A DNA stretch of 13,481 nucleotides, taken from contig JBJOHK010000032.1 in NCBI GenBank assembly GCA_046047755.1, positions 1 through 13,481 on the forward strand, given 5' to 3'. Below are positions 7,518-13,481 of this stretch, in pieces. The first letter of the stretch is position 1; each line of letters starts with the position of its first letter. This DNA comes from JALRLA01 sp046047755. Lineage in GTDB: Bacteria > Bacteroidota > Bacteroidia > NS11-12g > UBA955. Under the pieces are notes generated by a model that was not told the DNA's origin, searched no databases, and saw nothing but the letters and a program-made list of their open reading frames with translations. The translations under genes and the position numbers were made by a program.

Positions 7518-7600
7518 AGCTAGCCAAGGGTAGTTGCTGAAGGCCCCTGATGGCGAAGTTTTTCCGCTCAAAGAGTCTGCTGTGATGATTCGCGCTAGAG

Positions 7601-8182
7601 CTAAGCTTGGCTTTGCGACCTCAACCATTCTCCCGCCATGGGCCCTTGGTTGCTCAGCAGGTCCAGGACCGATAGTCCAGATTGAAATCCGTGGCGATCT
7701 TCAAATACTTGGGGGTAGCTCTCACCCACCTCTTCAAATGCCTCCAAGCTCACAGGCTGATTGACAAACTCCAAAGGCAAATCGCCGAGTTGCAAAAACC
7801 CATGCAGGCGTTCAAGCAAGGGTTTACTCAAGTCTAACAGCCGGTTGGGCTGAGCCTCAAACAAGTCCCAAATGCGGTAGTCGTAAAACTCGTAAAACGG
7901 CGACTTGCCATAGGCTGCCTGACAGGCGTGCTTGTGTTCGGAAAGCCATCGCTCGGCATAAGCTATCTGCACCTGGTCCAATTCTCCCCGAGCCGAGGCG
8001 GCTTGAACCGGTACACTTAAGGCTTGCAGCCCGTTAGGGCCCGCAATTCGGTAACGGTTGCGCAGGGTTTGTTTGGCATAGGGCTCATGAACCGACACTT
8101 GAAAACCACCAACCTTAATGCCGGCTAGGTACCATTCTACTGGAGGCAACAAATACAAAGGAAGCACGCTTATAAGACCCAT
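7601..8182 (-). CDS. WbqC-like family protein
   Basis: A 193-aa cytoplasmic protein. The N-terminus LPLYLLPPVEWY followed by VHEPYAKQTLRNRYRI (about residues 31-46) and ALSVPV is the recognisable pattern of the WbqC-like family: an initial PP(V/I)E-type motif, a His-Glu pair, a KQ(T/S)xRNR box, then LS(V/I)PV. WbqC is encoded in some O-antigen clusters and is only loosely assigned to polysaccharide biosynthesis; its reaction is unknown to me. The start ATG 8182 overlaps folK by 13 bp; GTG 8167 (beginning at LPLYLL) is an alternative, and ATG 8209 is less likely because it adds a basic tail absent from the family. It probably shares the folK transcript. Length is near the family norm. The context of flippase and nucleotidyltransferase downstream agrees with an envelope-sugar role, but that is inference. 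Confidence 0.85.
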   Translation of the reverse strand: MGLISVLPLYLLPPVEWYLAGIKVGGFQVSVHEPYAKQTLRNRYRIAGPNGLQALSVPVQAASARGELDQVQIAYAERWLSEHKHACQAAYGKSPFYEFYDYRIWDLFEAQPNRLLDLSKPLLERLHGFLQLGDLPLEFVNQPVSLEAFEEVGESYPQVFEDRHGFQSGLSVLDLLSNQGPMAGEWLRSQSQA

Positions 8183-8655
8183 TTTCGTACGCTTAAAGGG
8201 TCTATGCATTGCTGTAGCATGTCACGCAAACTTTGCTGGGTGATGGGGTGTCGCCAATTGGGAGCCACTTCGCTGGCCGGTTTCAGAACAAATGCCCGTT
8301 CAGCCATGTGCGGATGAGGCAATATCAAATCAGGGTGATTCAAGACCACTTGGTCGAATAATATCAAGTCCAAGTCGATGCTCCTAGGGCCCCATTTCTG
8401 AATTCGGCGGCGACCCATCTGCCGTTCAATTTCCAACGCCGTCTTCAAAACAAACAAGGGCGGATAAGGGGTTTCTATCAACAAGACCTGATTCAAGAAA
8501 TCGGGCTGATCTTCCAAGCCCCAAGCCGCTGTTTGATAGACAGAACTGGCCTTGACAATTCGACCGATGCGCCGAGCGATGTGACGCTGGGCCTCGGCCA
8601 ACTGTTTGAGAGGTTGGCCTTGGTTGCTTCCAAGGGCGATCAAGGCAAATGACAC
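8170..8655 (-). CDS. folK: 2-amino-4-hydroxy-6-hydroxymethyldihydropteridine diphosphokinase
   Basis: A 161-aa cytoplasmic HPPK, transferring pyrophosphate from ATP to 6-hydroxymethyl-dihydropterin in folate synthesis. Family motifs in order: ALGSNQG (7-13), SSVYQTAAWG (37-46), DFLNQV (52-57), GRRRIQKWGPRSIDLDLILF (81-100) with the Mg-binding Asp94 and Asp96, and LPHPHMAERAFVLKP (112-126). Length is close to E. coli FolK (159 aa). The frame stays open upstream to ATG 8733, but GTG 8655 is chosen: it places ALGSN at the expected distance from the N-terminus and lies 5 nt after a promoter box TACCTTTG with a TTTG 18 nt further upstream. Starting at 8733 would add 26 unrelated residues and cover the promoter. 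folK and the WbqC-like gene overlap by 13 bp and are likely cotranscribed, although their functions differ. Confidence 0.95.
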   Translation of the reverse strand: MSFALIALGSNQGQPLKQLAEAQRHIARRIGRIVKASSVYQTAAWGLEDQPDFLNQVLLIETPYPPLFVLKTALEIERQMGRRRIQKWGPRSIDLDLILFDQVVLNHPDLILPHPHMAERAFVLKPASEVAPNWRHPITQQSLRDMLQQCIDPLSVRKWVL

Positions 8656-8660
8656 GGGAG

Positions 8661-8690
8661 CAAAGGTAGCGCTTCGCGTGCTTCCACAAA
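8661..8690 (-). promoter_or_regulatory. folK promoter (-33 TTTG, -7 TACCTTTG)
   Basis: On the minus strand, TTTG (8690-8687) is followed after 18 nt by TACCTTTG (8668-8661), a close fit to the Bacteroidota -33/-7 pair. The -7 box ends 5 nt before GTG 8655, so the transcript should be leaderless or nearly so. This also fixes the folK start. Confidence 0.65.
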
Positions 8691-8700
8691 TTGTGCATTG

Positions 8701-8734
8701 CTTGGCCATGCCCGGCTGTCTCAAGCCGGCCAAG
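8701..8734. repeat. Inverted repeat between the divergent folK and M16 peptidase promoters
   Basis: CTTGG (8701-8705) and CCGGCT (8712-8717) are mirrored by AGCCGG (8724-8729) and CCAAG (8730-8734), with a 6-nt loop GTCTCA and a 6-nt bulge on the left side. It lies between the folK -33 element and the M16 -7 box, a suitable place for an operator serving both promoters. No poly-T follows, so it is not an intrinsic terminator. Role unproven. Confidence 0.45.
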
Positions 8735-8751
8735 TAGGCCCATTCAGACCC

Positions 8752-8759
8752 TATCTTTG
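8752..8759 (+). promoter_or_regulatory. -7 promoter box of the M16 peptidase gene
   Basis: TATCTTTG fits TAnnTTTG exactly and ends 8 nt before ATG 8768, leaving room for a leader of only a few nucleotides. No TTG is found at the usual -33 distance; the inverted repeat at 8701-8734 occupies that area. Confidence 0.6.
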
Positions 8760-8767
8760 CCAGGCCT

Positions 8768-11767
8768 ATGAAAAAATTTGGCTTTTTACTGCTGCTCAGT
8801 TCTTTAATGAATCTGAGCTCCGCCCAAACCCGCTTGGAAACCTTTCACGAGGAAGAAACCGCCGATTGGGTGATGCGCGAATATGTAGGCGACCCCATGA
8901 AGGTTCGCTATTACACCTTTAAATCAAATGGGTTGACCTTGATTACTTCTGAGAACCATGCCGAGCCCCGCATTCAAACGATGGTGGCGGTAAAAACCGG
9001 TTCGAAAAATGACCCCAGCAGCAACACCGGCTTGGCTCACTACCTCGAGCACATGCTCTTTAAGGGAACCGACCAATATGGAAGCCTAGATTGGGAGAAA
9101 GAGAAACCCTTCTTGGACCAAATTGACGCCTTGTACGAGGTTTACAACAAACAGACCGATGCCGTACAGCGCAAGGCTACCTACAAAGCCATCGACTCAG
9201 TATCTCAATTAGCGGCCAACTGGGCCATTGCCAATGAGTTTGACAAAATGTGCCAAGCCTTGGGTGCTCAAGGTACGAACGCTTTCACCTCGAATGAGAT
9301 GACGGTATACGTGAACGACATTCCTTCCAACAGCATTGAAAAGTGGCTCAAGTTGGAGAGCGAGCGCTATCGTAACCCTGTGCTTCGCTTGTTCCACACG
9401 GAACTTGAAGCCGTTTACGAGGAAAAAAACATCAGCTTGGACAGCGATGGTGACCGCGTTTGGGAAACCCTTTACGCCGATTTGTTCCCTCACCACAACT
9501 ACGGTTTGCAGACCACCATTGGTACAGTTGAGCACTTGAAAAACCCATCTCTGAACGCCATTCGCGACTACTTCTACACCTACTACGTGCCCAACAATAT
9601 GGCCGTCATCATGGCCGGTGACTTGAATCCCGACCAAACAGCCGCTGAGGTTTTAAAGGCCTTTTCGTACATGCAGGCCAAAGATGTGCCGGTGTACGCC
9701 TATGAAATGGAACCCTACCGCAACAGCCCCCGCAGTTACGATGTGAGCGGGCCAGATGCTGAAGATGTAACCATAGGTTTTCGCATTCCCGGAGCCGGAA
9801 CCGCCGAATTGGCCGCCATCAAGCTCATCGATATGCTGTTGAGCAATTCTAGCGCCGGATTGGTCGACCTAAACCTCGTGCAAAAGCAAAAGCTGGGCTA
9901 TGCCTATACCTATATAGATGAGATGAAGGATTACAGCACCTTCATCATGGGTGGAGGTCCAAATCCCGGCCAAAGTTTGGAAGAAGTGCGCGATTTGCTC
10001 TTGTCCCAGCTCGATAAAATTCGCCGCGGTGATTTCGATTCCAGCCTGATTCAAGCCATCATTTTGAACCAAGAAATTGGCCGTATTCAAGGCTTTGAAA
10101 GCAATGAAAACCGGGCTTACTTCTTGATGTCTGCCTTTGTCAACGGATTGGACTATCGCCAAGTCGCCAACGAATTGGCCGACCAAGCCAAGATCAGCAC
10201 AGGCACTCTTATCGATGTGGCCAACGCTCTGTTAAACCAAGACTACTGCGTGGTTTACAAACGCTTGGGCGAAACACCCACCAGTCCCAAAATTGAAAAA
10301 CCGGCCATTCACCCCGTTGAATTGAACCGCGACAAGCAAAGCGATTTCTTGAAGCAATTCATGGCCATGCCTACACAGCCCATATTGCCCGAATTTGTGA
10401 ACATCAAAAAGGAGGTACAGGTAAGCAAAGGATACGGCGATCGCGTGGAATTCTTGTACACCCAAAACCGAGACAACCGCCTGTTCAATCTTAGCCTTCG
10501 CTATTGGGGAGGTGATTACTTGGATATGGAGAGTAGCCTGGCGCTTGATTACCTGAACTACTGCGGCAGCAAAGCCTTCAGCCGCGAACAACTCTCAACT
10601 GAGTTGTTCCGCTTGGGTTGTGATTTGTCAGTCGGTAGCAGCAACCTGTATTCGACCATCAACATCAGCGGCCCTCAAGAATCAATGGAGCGCGCCCTGA
10701 TGCTGGTTGAGCAACTATTGACCCAACCCGAAGTAGAAGAAGAAACCTTCCAAAACATGGTGGGCCAAATCTTGTTTGACAGAGAAAATGCCAAACGCGA
10801 TCCCAATACCATCAATGGGGCTCTGATGAACTACATGATATACGGGCCTAATAACCCCTATACCCGCCATCTGAGCGAAACCCAGCTCAAAGCCCTGCAC
10901 GCTAGTGACATGGTAAACCGAATCAAAGAGTTGTGGAACCGTCCTTTCGATGTGGCCTACTACGGGCCGGCTAGCACTTCTGAAGTCCAAGAAATGGTAG
11001 AAAGGGCACATACAGCCCCGGCTAGTTTCAGCCCCACTTTGAAAAATTTCCCCGGCTGTTACGAAAACCCAATGTTTTCGGTTCAATCTTATACACAGCC
11101 CACGGTCTATTTCGTACACTACAACATGGTGCGCGCCTTGTTGACCTGGTACAAAGCCGGCGAACACCTGCCCATGACCTCGCTTGGAACCGTGCAACTT
11201 TTCAACCAGTATTTTGGTGGAGACATGAGTTCAGTGGTTTTCCAAAACATTCGCGAAGCCAAGGCCTTGGCCTATAGCTGTGGGGCTCGTTACAATTGCA
11301 ATGCCACCTATCCTGGCAATCTTTTATACAAGCAACCTGACCTGACCTATGCCCGCATGGGCACACAGGCCGACAAGTTGCCTGATGCCATTCCAGCCAT
11401 GAATGAGCTGTTGCAAACCTTGCCCTTAAACGACGAGGTATTGAAAGGCGCTCGCAACGCCGTGATCAATCAAATTTCAACCGAGCGCATCGGCCGAAGC
11501 CAATACAATTCCCTGTATTGGAGCTTAGAAGATAACGGTGCTTCGTCTGACGAAGAATTTACCCGTCCTCGAATGGAAACCCTGACCGAATTGAGCCCCT
11601 TGACTATGGCTGATTTGAATACCTTCCATCAAACCCACATTGCGGGAAGCGCTGAGCACCCCTATGTAATTGGTGTGGTGGGTTCCAAACGCAAAATCAG
11701 AAAGAAGGTCTTAAAACCCTATGGCAAAGTAGAACAGCTGAGCCTAGAAGACCTCTTCGCTTACTAA
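8768..11767 (+). CDS. M16 family (insulinase/pitrilysin-like) zinc metallopeptidase, exported
   Basis: A 999-aa peptidase. Residues 1-19 form a signal peptide (MKKFGFLLLLSSLMNLSSA) and no lipobox Cys follows, so it probably acts in the periplasm. The inverted zinc motif HYLEH gives ligands His91 and His95 and catalytic Glu94; ELEAVYEE (212-219) supplies the distal Glu219 and the second conserved Glu212, aligned with E169 and E162 of pitrilysin. Between the two motifs lie about 47 residues more than in pitrilysin, including the helical DQIDALYEVYNKQTDAVQRK and NEFDKMCQALGAQGTNAFTS, a variant I recall from other Bacteroidota M16 proteins. The second half is a catalytically inactive M16 half that would close the clamshell. 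The likely job is degrading peptides or small unfolded proteins. The gene is monocistronic: promoter box at 8752, hairpin terminator at 11770. Confidence 0.96.
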   Translation: MKKFGFLLLLSSLMNLSSAQTRLETFHEEETADWVMREYVGDPMKVRYYTFKSNGLTLITSENHAEPRIQTMVAVKTGSKNDPSSNTGLAHYLEHMLFKGTDQYGSLDWEKEKPFLDQIDALYEVYNKQTDAVQRKATYKAIDSVSQLAANWAIANEFDKMCQALGAQGTNAFTSNEMTVYVNDIPSNSIEKWLKLESERYRNPVLRLFHTELEAVYEEKNISLDSDGDRVWETLYADLFPHHNYGLQTTIGTVEHLKNPSLNAIRDYFYTYYVPNNMAVIMAGDLNPDQTAAEVLKAFSYMQAKDVPVYAYEMEPYRNSPRSYDVSGPDAEDVTIGFRIPGAGTAELAAIKLIDMLLSNSSAGLVDLNLVQKQKLGYAYTYIDEMKDYSTFIMGGGPNPGQSLEEVRDLLLSQLDKIRRGDFDSSLIQAIILNQEIGRIQGFESNENRAYFLMSAFVNGLDYRQVANELADQAKISTGTLIDVANALLNQDYCVVYKRLGETPTSPKIEKPAIHPVELNRDKQSDFLKQFMAMPTQPILPEFVNIKKEVQVSKGYGDRVEFLYTQNRDNRLFNLSLRYWGGDYLDMESSLALDYLNYCGSKAFSREQLSTELFRLGCDLSVGSSNLYSTINISGPQESMERALMLVEQLLTQPEVEEETFQNMVGQILFDRENAKRDPNTINGALMNYMIYGPNNPYTRHLSETQLKALHASDMVNRIKELWNRPFDVAYYGPASTSEVQEMVERAHTAPASFSPTLKNFPGCYENPMFSVQSYTQPTVYFVHYNMVRALLTWYKAGEHLPMTSLGTVQLFNQYFGGDMSSVVFQNIREAKALAYSCGARYNCNATYPGNLLYKQPDLTYARMGTQADKLPDAIPAMNELLQTLPLNDEVLKGARNAVINQISTERIGRSQYNSLYWSLEDNGASSDEEFTRPRMETLTELSPLTMADLNTFHQTHIAGSAEHPYVIGVVGSKRKIRKKVLKPYGKVEQLSLEDLFAY

Positions 11768-11769
11768 AC

Positions 11770-11799
11770 AAAAAAGCCCCGATTCGTCGGGGCTTTTTT
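11770..11799. terminator. Bidirectional intrinsic terminator between convergent genes
   Basis: A perfect 13-bp inverted repeat (AAAAAAGCCCCGA, loop TTCG, TCGGGGCTTTTTT). The GC core is flanked by A on one side and T on the other, so it has a U-tract in both directions. It starts 2 bp after the M16 stop codon and its right arm covers two bases of the phosphatase stop codon (TAA, 11800-11798), ending both transcripts. Confidence 0.93.
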
Positions 11800-12487
11800 A
11801 TGCTAATAACTCATCGTTCTTGAGTTCGTATTCCGCAAACAGGTCTTGCAATTTGGCCCTGTCAAAATGGGCCCGCATAGCCTCTAAATGACGCTCGTGG
11901 TGCATGTCGGTGCAAGCAAAATCATAGAAACCACCCTTGAGAAGGCGCTCGGCTGTTTTTTGCACTTCGCGGCCGTAGTAGGGGGTTAAAGACAATAGAT
12001 TCAATTGAAACTCAAATCCGAGGGCCTTTAGATGCTCGTAATAGTCAAAATCACGGTGGTAATACACGTATCGCTCGGGATGAGCGAGCACGGGTTCATA
12101 TCCCTGAATTTGCATTTCGAAGCTGTAGCTCTCCACATGGTCAGGCTTCTGGATGTAGGAAAACTCCACCAAAACGCGGTCTCCTCCCAAGCGCAACAAG
12201 GGTTGTTTTTCTTTCAAGTTTCGCAAAAACACGTCATCGAGCATGTATTCTGCCGCCGCGTGAATGGACAAATTCATGCCTTGAGAATCGATGGCTTGGA
12301 TCAATCGTTGACGCGCCGCTTCGATGGTTTCAGGAGAGTTTGGGTGGGTATCCGCAATGATGTGAGGGCTGGCGTGAATGCGATCAAACCCCAATTCTTG
12401 CAAGCCGCGTATCAACAGCAGAGATTGATCCGTATCGGGAGCTCCATCGTCGATGCCTGGTAAAATGTGGTTGTGAAAATCCAGCAT
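11798..12487 (-). CDS. CpsB/CapC-type tyrosine-protein phosphatase (PHP family, YwqE-like)
   Basis: A 229-aa cytoplasmic PHP-fold metal-dependent phosphatase. Recognised motifs: DFHNHILPGIDDGA (3-16; His5, His7, Asp14), SPHI (40-43; His42), AAAEYMLD (77-84; Glu80), VLVEFSY (105-111; Glu108), LAHPERY (134-140; His136) and TDMHH (193-197; Asp194, His196), together the usual metal site. Relatives such as YwqE, CpsB and Wzb-equivalents dephosphorylate the BY-kinase that controls capsule or exopolysaccharide assembly. No Wzc-like kinase lies in the window, so its partner must be encoded elsewhere or beyond the edge. ATG 12487 is chosen because the family begins a few residues before the HxH motif and because a promoter-like pair lies directly upstream; ATG 12511 would add eight unrelated residues and overlap the promoter. 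It converges with the M16 gene on a shared terminator. Confidence 0.93.
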   Translation of the reverse strand: MLDFHNHILPGIDDGAPDTDQSLLLIRGLQELGFDRIHASPHIIADTHPNSPETIEAARQRLIQAIDSQGMNLSIHAAAEYMLDDVFLRNLKEKQPLLRLGGDRVLVEFSYIQKPDHVESYSFEMQIQGYEPVLAHPERYVYYHRDFDYYEHLKALGFEFQLNLLSLTPYYGREVQKTAERLLKGGFYDFACTDMHHERHLEAMRAHFDRAKLQDLFAEYELKNDELLA

Positions 12488-12491
12488 GTTG

Positions 12492-12521
12492 TAAAAATAA
12501 CAAGTAGCCAAAGGGGTTCAA
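12492..12521 (-). promoter_or_regulatory. Probable promoter of the CpsB-type phosphatase gene
   Basis: On the minus strand TTG (12521-12519) is followed after 19 nt by TATTTTTA (12499-12492), which matches TAnnTTTG except for the last base. The box ends 4 nt before ATG 12487, again implying a leaderless or near-leaderless transcript. Spacing is ideal but the -7 match is imperfect. Confidence 0.45.
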
Positions 12522-12572
12522 AGCACTTTTTTGTGACCGACCCACTTTGTTAAAAACATAAGGCCTATAAAG

Positions 12573-12623
12573 GGCTCGAGCCTTGCCATAGATTTGACGG
12601 TCTGCCATTTGCAATTTTTGCAA
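12573..12623. promoter_or_regulatory. Two palindromes in the divergent phosphatase/peroxidase intergenic region
   Basis: The 227-bp gap 12488-12714 contains no supported gene. It holds a perfect 10-bp palindrome GGCTCGAGCC (12573-12582) and a 15-bp dyad TTGCAATTTTTGCAA (12609-12623: two self-complementary TTGCAA copies, 3 bp apart). Either could be an operator for the divergent genes. No known regulator consensus is recognised, so the role is speculative. Confidence 0.35.
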
Positions 12624-12660
12624 CTTTGGTCGAAATCTTTGGGGTTTATCGCAAAAAGCC

Positions 12661-12690
12661 TTGCAGCTGAGCGAGTTTGGATTAATTTCG
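12661..12690 (+). promoter_or_regulatory. Probable promoter of the cytochrome c peroxidase gene
   Basis: TTG (12661-12663), 19 nt, then TAATTTCG (12683-12690), one mismatch from TAnnTTTG. This would place the transcript start near 12695 and leave a leader of about 20 nt before ATG 12715, longer than for the other genes here. The 7-bp inverted pair TTTATCG (12645-12651) / CGATAAA (12699-12705) brackets it, possibly by chance. Confidence 0.5.
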
Positions 12691-12714
12691 CTATAGTTCG
12701 ATAAAAACACCCCA

Positions 12715-13481
12715 ATGAAAACGAGCACCCTACAACGCATAGCCCTGAGCACCGCCTTAATGGCTGGAGCTTTCTTAGGCTTGCAAAGTTGTGAGCGTGG
12801 TTCCACTCCCGTGAAACTCACTACTCCCAAATTGCCCGCCACTGTATTTGAATACCTAAAGGTCAAATTACCCGGCGGCAATATTTTTGATGTGAAAGCC
12901 AAAATGTCAGAGCTGGCCTTTGGCTTCAACATGACAGATCCCCGAAACATGGGTGGTTTTGCTCCCAATGAACTTGACGCTGAACTTCAACAAAGCATAG
13001 GAGCCATCAACAACCATTCTGTGCAATTGGGACGTGTTTTGTTTTATGACACACGCCTATCCATCAACAATACCGTTTCTTGCGCTTCTTGCCACAACCA
13101 AGCTTTGAGCTTCTCTGACAACCAAGCTGTTTCAACCGGTTTTGGAGGTCGTAAGACTACCCGAAATGCTATGGCTTTGGCTACTCCAGTATTGCACAGC
13201 AACATGTTCTGGGATTCCCGTGTTCGCGGAACCTTGGAATTGAGTTTGGTTCCCGTCTTTAACCACGTGGAAATGGGCATGGAAAGCGAAAGCATGCTGG
13301 TTCAGAAATTGGCTCAAACCGATTACTACAAAGACTTATTCAAGGCGGCATATGGAGATGAAACCATTTCTCAAAAACGCATTGCTATGGCCTTGAGCCA
13401 CTTCATGAACGCTATGGTAAGCCGCAACAGCAAGTTTGACCAAGTTATGGCAACTGATGCCAACGGTAACCCCAAGCCTCT
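12715..13481 (+). CDS. Di-heme cytochrome c peroxidase (CcpA/MauG family) lipoprotein, 3' part beyond window
   Basis: The frame is open from ATG 12715 to the window end (255 codons). Residues 1-25 are a signal ending LGLQ-S-Cys26, a lipobox, so the protein is expected to be lipid-anchored on the periplasmic side or outer membrane. A linker of about 75 residues precedes the catalytic domain. The domain starts LGRVLFYDTRLSINNTVSCA and contains the first heme c site CASCH (123-127), then ALSFSDNQAVSTGFGG, TTRNAMALATP, the conserved FWDSRVRGTLE with Trp166, and VEMGM. This pattern is characteristic of bacterial di-heme peroxidases, which reduce H2O2 using electrons from cytochromes or azurins; MauG-like oxidases share it. 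The second heme site should lie beyond the edge and cannot be checked. The gene is divergent from the phosphatase and preceded by a promoter-like pair. Confidence 0.93.
   Translation, partial: MKTSTLQRIALSTALMAGAFLGLQSCERGSTPVKLTTPKLPATVFEYLKVKLPGGNIFDVKAKMSELAFGFNMTDPRNMGGFAPNELDAELQQSIGAINNHSVQLGRVLFYDTRLSINNTVSCASCHNQALSFSDNQAVSTGFGGRKTTRNAMALATPVLHSNMFWDSRVRGTLELSLVPVFNHVEMGMESESMLVQKLAQTDYYKDLFKAAYGDETISQKRIAMALSHFMNAMVSRNSKFDQVMATDANGNPKP

Noticed and set aside
10715..11197. 160-codon minus-strand frame (and similar ones at 9209-9637, 9869-10186 and 10232-10591) within the M16 gene
   Set aside because: All lie opposite a continuous 999-aa coding region and show no family resemblance.
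12032..12463. 143-codon plus-strand frame inside the phosphatase gene
   Set aside because: It is antisense to an intact PHP phosphatase with all metal ligands and has no independent support.
12518..12715. 65-codon minus-strand frame in the phosphatase/peroxidase gap
   Set aside because: No ribosome binding site or promoter of its own, no recognisable domain, and it covers the palindromes and both promoter-like pairs; more likely chance.
12384..12968. 194-codon minus-strand frame spanning the divergent intergenic region and the peroxidase start
   Set aside because: It runs antisense over the peroxidase signal peptide and overlaps the phosphatase N-terminus; the sequence is low in hydrophobic periodicity and matches nothing I know.
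1..13481. Search for CRISPR arrays, tRNA/rRNA genes, insertion sequences, toxin-antitoxin pairs or defence genes
   Set aside because: No regularly spaced repeats, no transposase or nuclease motifs and no tRNA-like structure were noticed by reading; genes are packed, and all gaps are under 230 bp.

Overview
The window looks like chromosomal DNA of a member of the Bacteroidota, probably near the Flavobacteriales. Three things support this. Several genes belong to families typical of that phylum (DUF4292, WbqC-like, degenerate-LytM EnvC-like protein, M16 peptidase with a long insertion, Rieske-like lipoprotein). The -7 promoter boxes have the form TAnnTTTG. Start codons mostly lack Shine-Dalgarno sequences. 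GC content is mid-range and coding density is very high. I see no tRNA, rRNA, CRISPR array, insertion sequence, phage gene or long repeat. No gap between genes exceeds 300 bases; the longest is 227.

Layout. Positions 1-7505 hold a minus-strand block. In transcription order it is: lipid-linked polysaccharide flippase, dUTPase (dut), sugar-phosphate nucleotidyltransferase, TPR-like periplasmic protein, DUF4292 protein, EnvC-like degenerate M23 protein, then 3-hydroxyacyl-CoA dehydrogenase and a Rieske-like lipoprotein cut by the window edge. Most junctions are 1-4 bp stop/start overlaps (ATGA, TAATG, TTGA), which points to translational coupling. The dehydrogenase has its own promoter box. Upstream, also on minus, is a folK-wbqC-like pair (7601-8655). 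Divergent from folK is a 999-aa M16 zinc peptidase (8768-11767, plus). It ends at a bidirectional hairpin terminator shared with a convergent CpsB/YwqE-type PHP phosphatase (11798-12487, minus). After a 227-bp divergent regulatory region, a lipoprotein di-heme cytochrome c peroxidase starts at 12715 and runs off the window.

How the genes fit together. The flippase, nucleotidyltransferase, WbqC-like protein and CpsB-type phosphatase point to surface polysaccharide synthesis and export. The TPR, DUF4292 and EnvC-like proteins carry export signals and form a tightly coupled envelope module of unknown role, probably involving peptidoglycan remodelling or outer-membrane lipid/lipoprotein handling. 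dUTPase and FolK are housekeeping enzymes of nucleotide and folate metabolism. The most notable regulatory feature is a recurring arrangement in which the -7 box lies only 4-8 nt from the start codon, predicting leaderless or nearly leaderless mRNAs for five genes. No clearly novel defence or mobile system is visible; the envelope module is the best candidate for undescribed biology.
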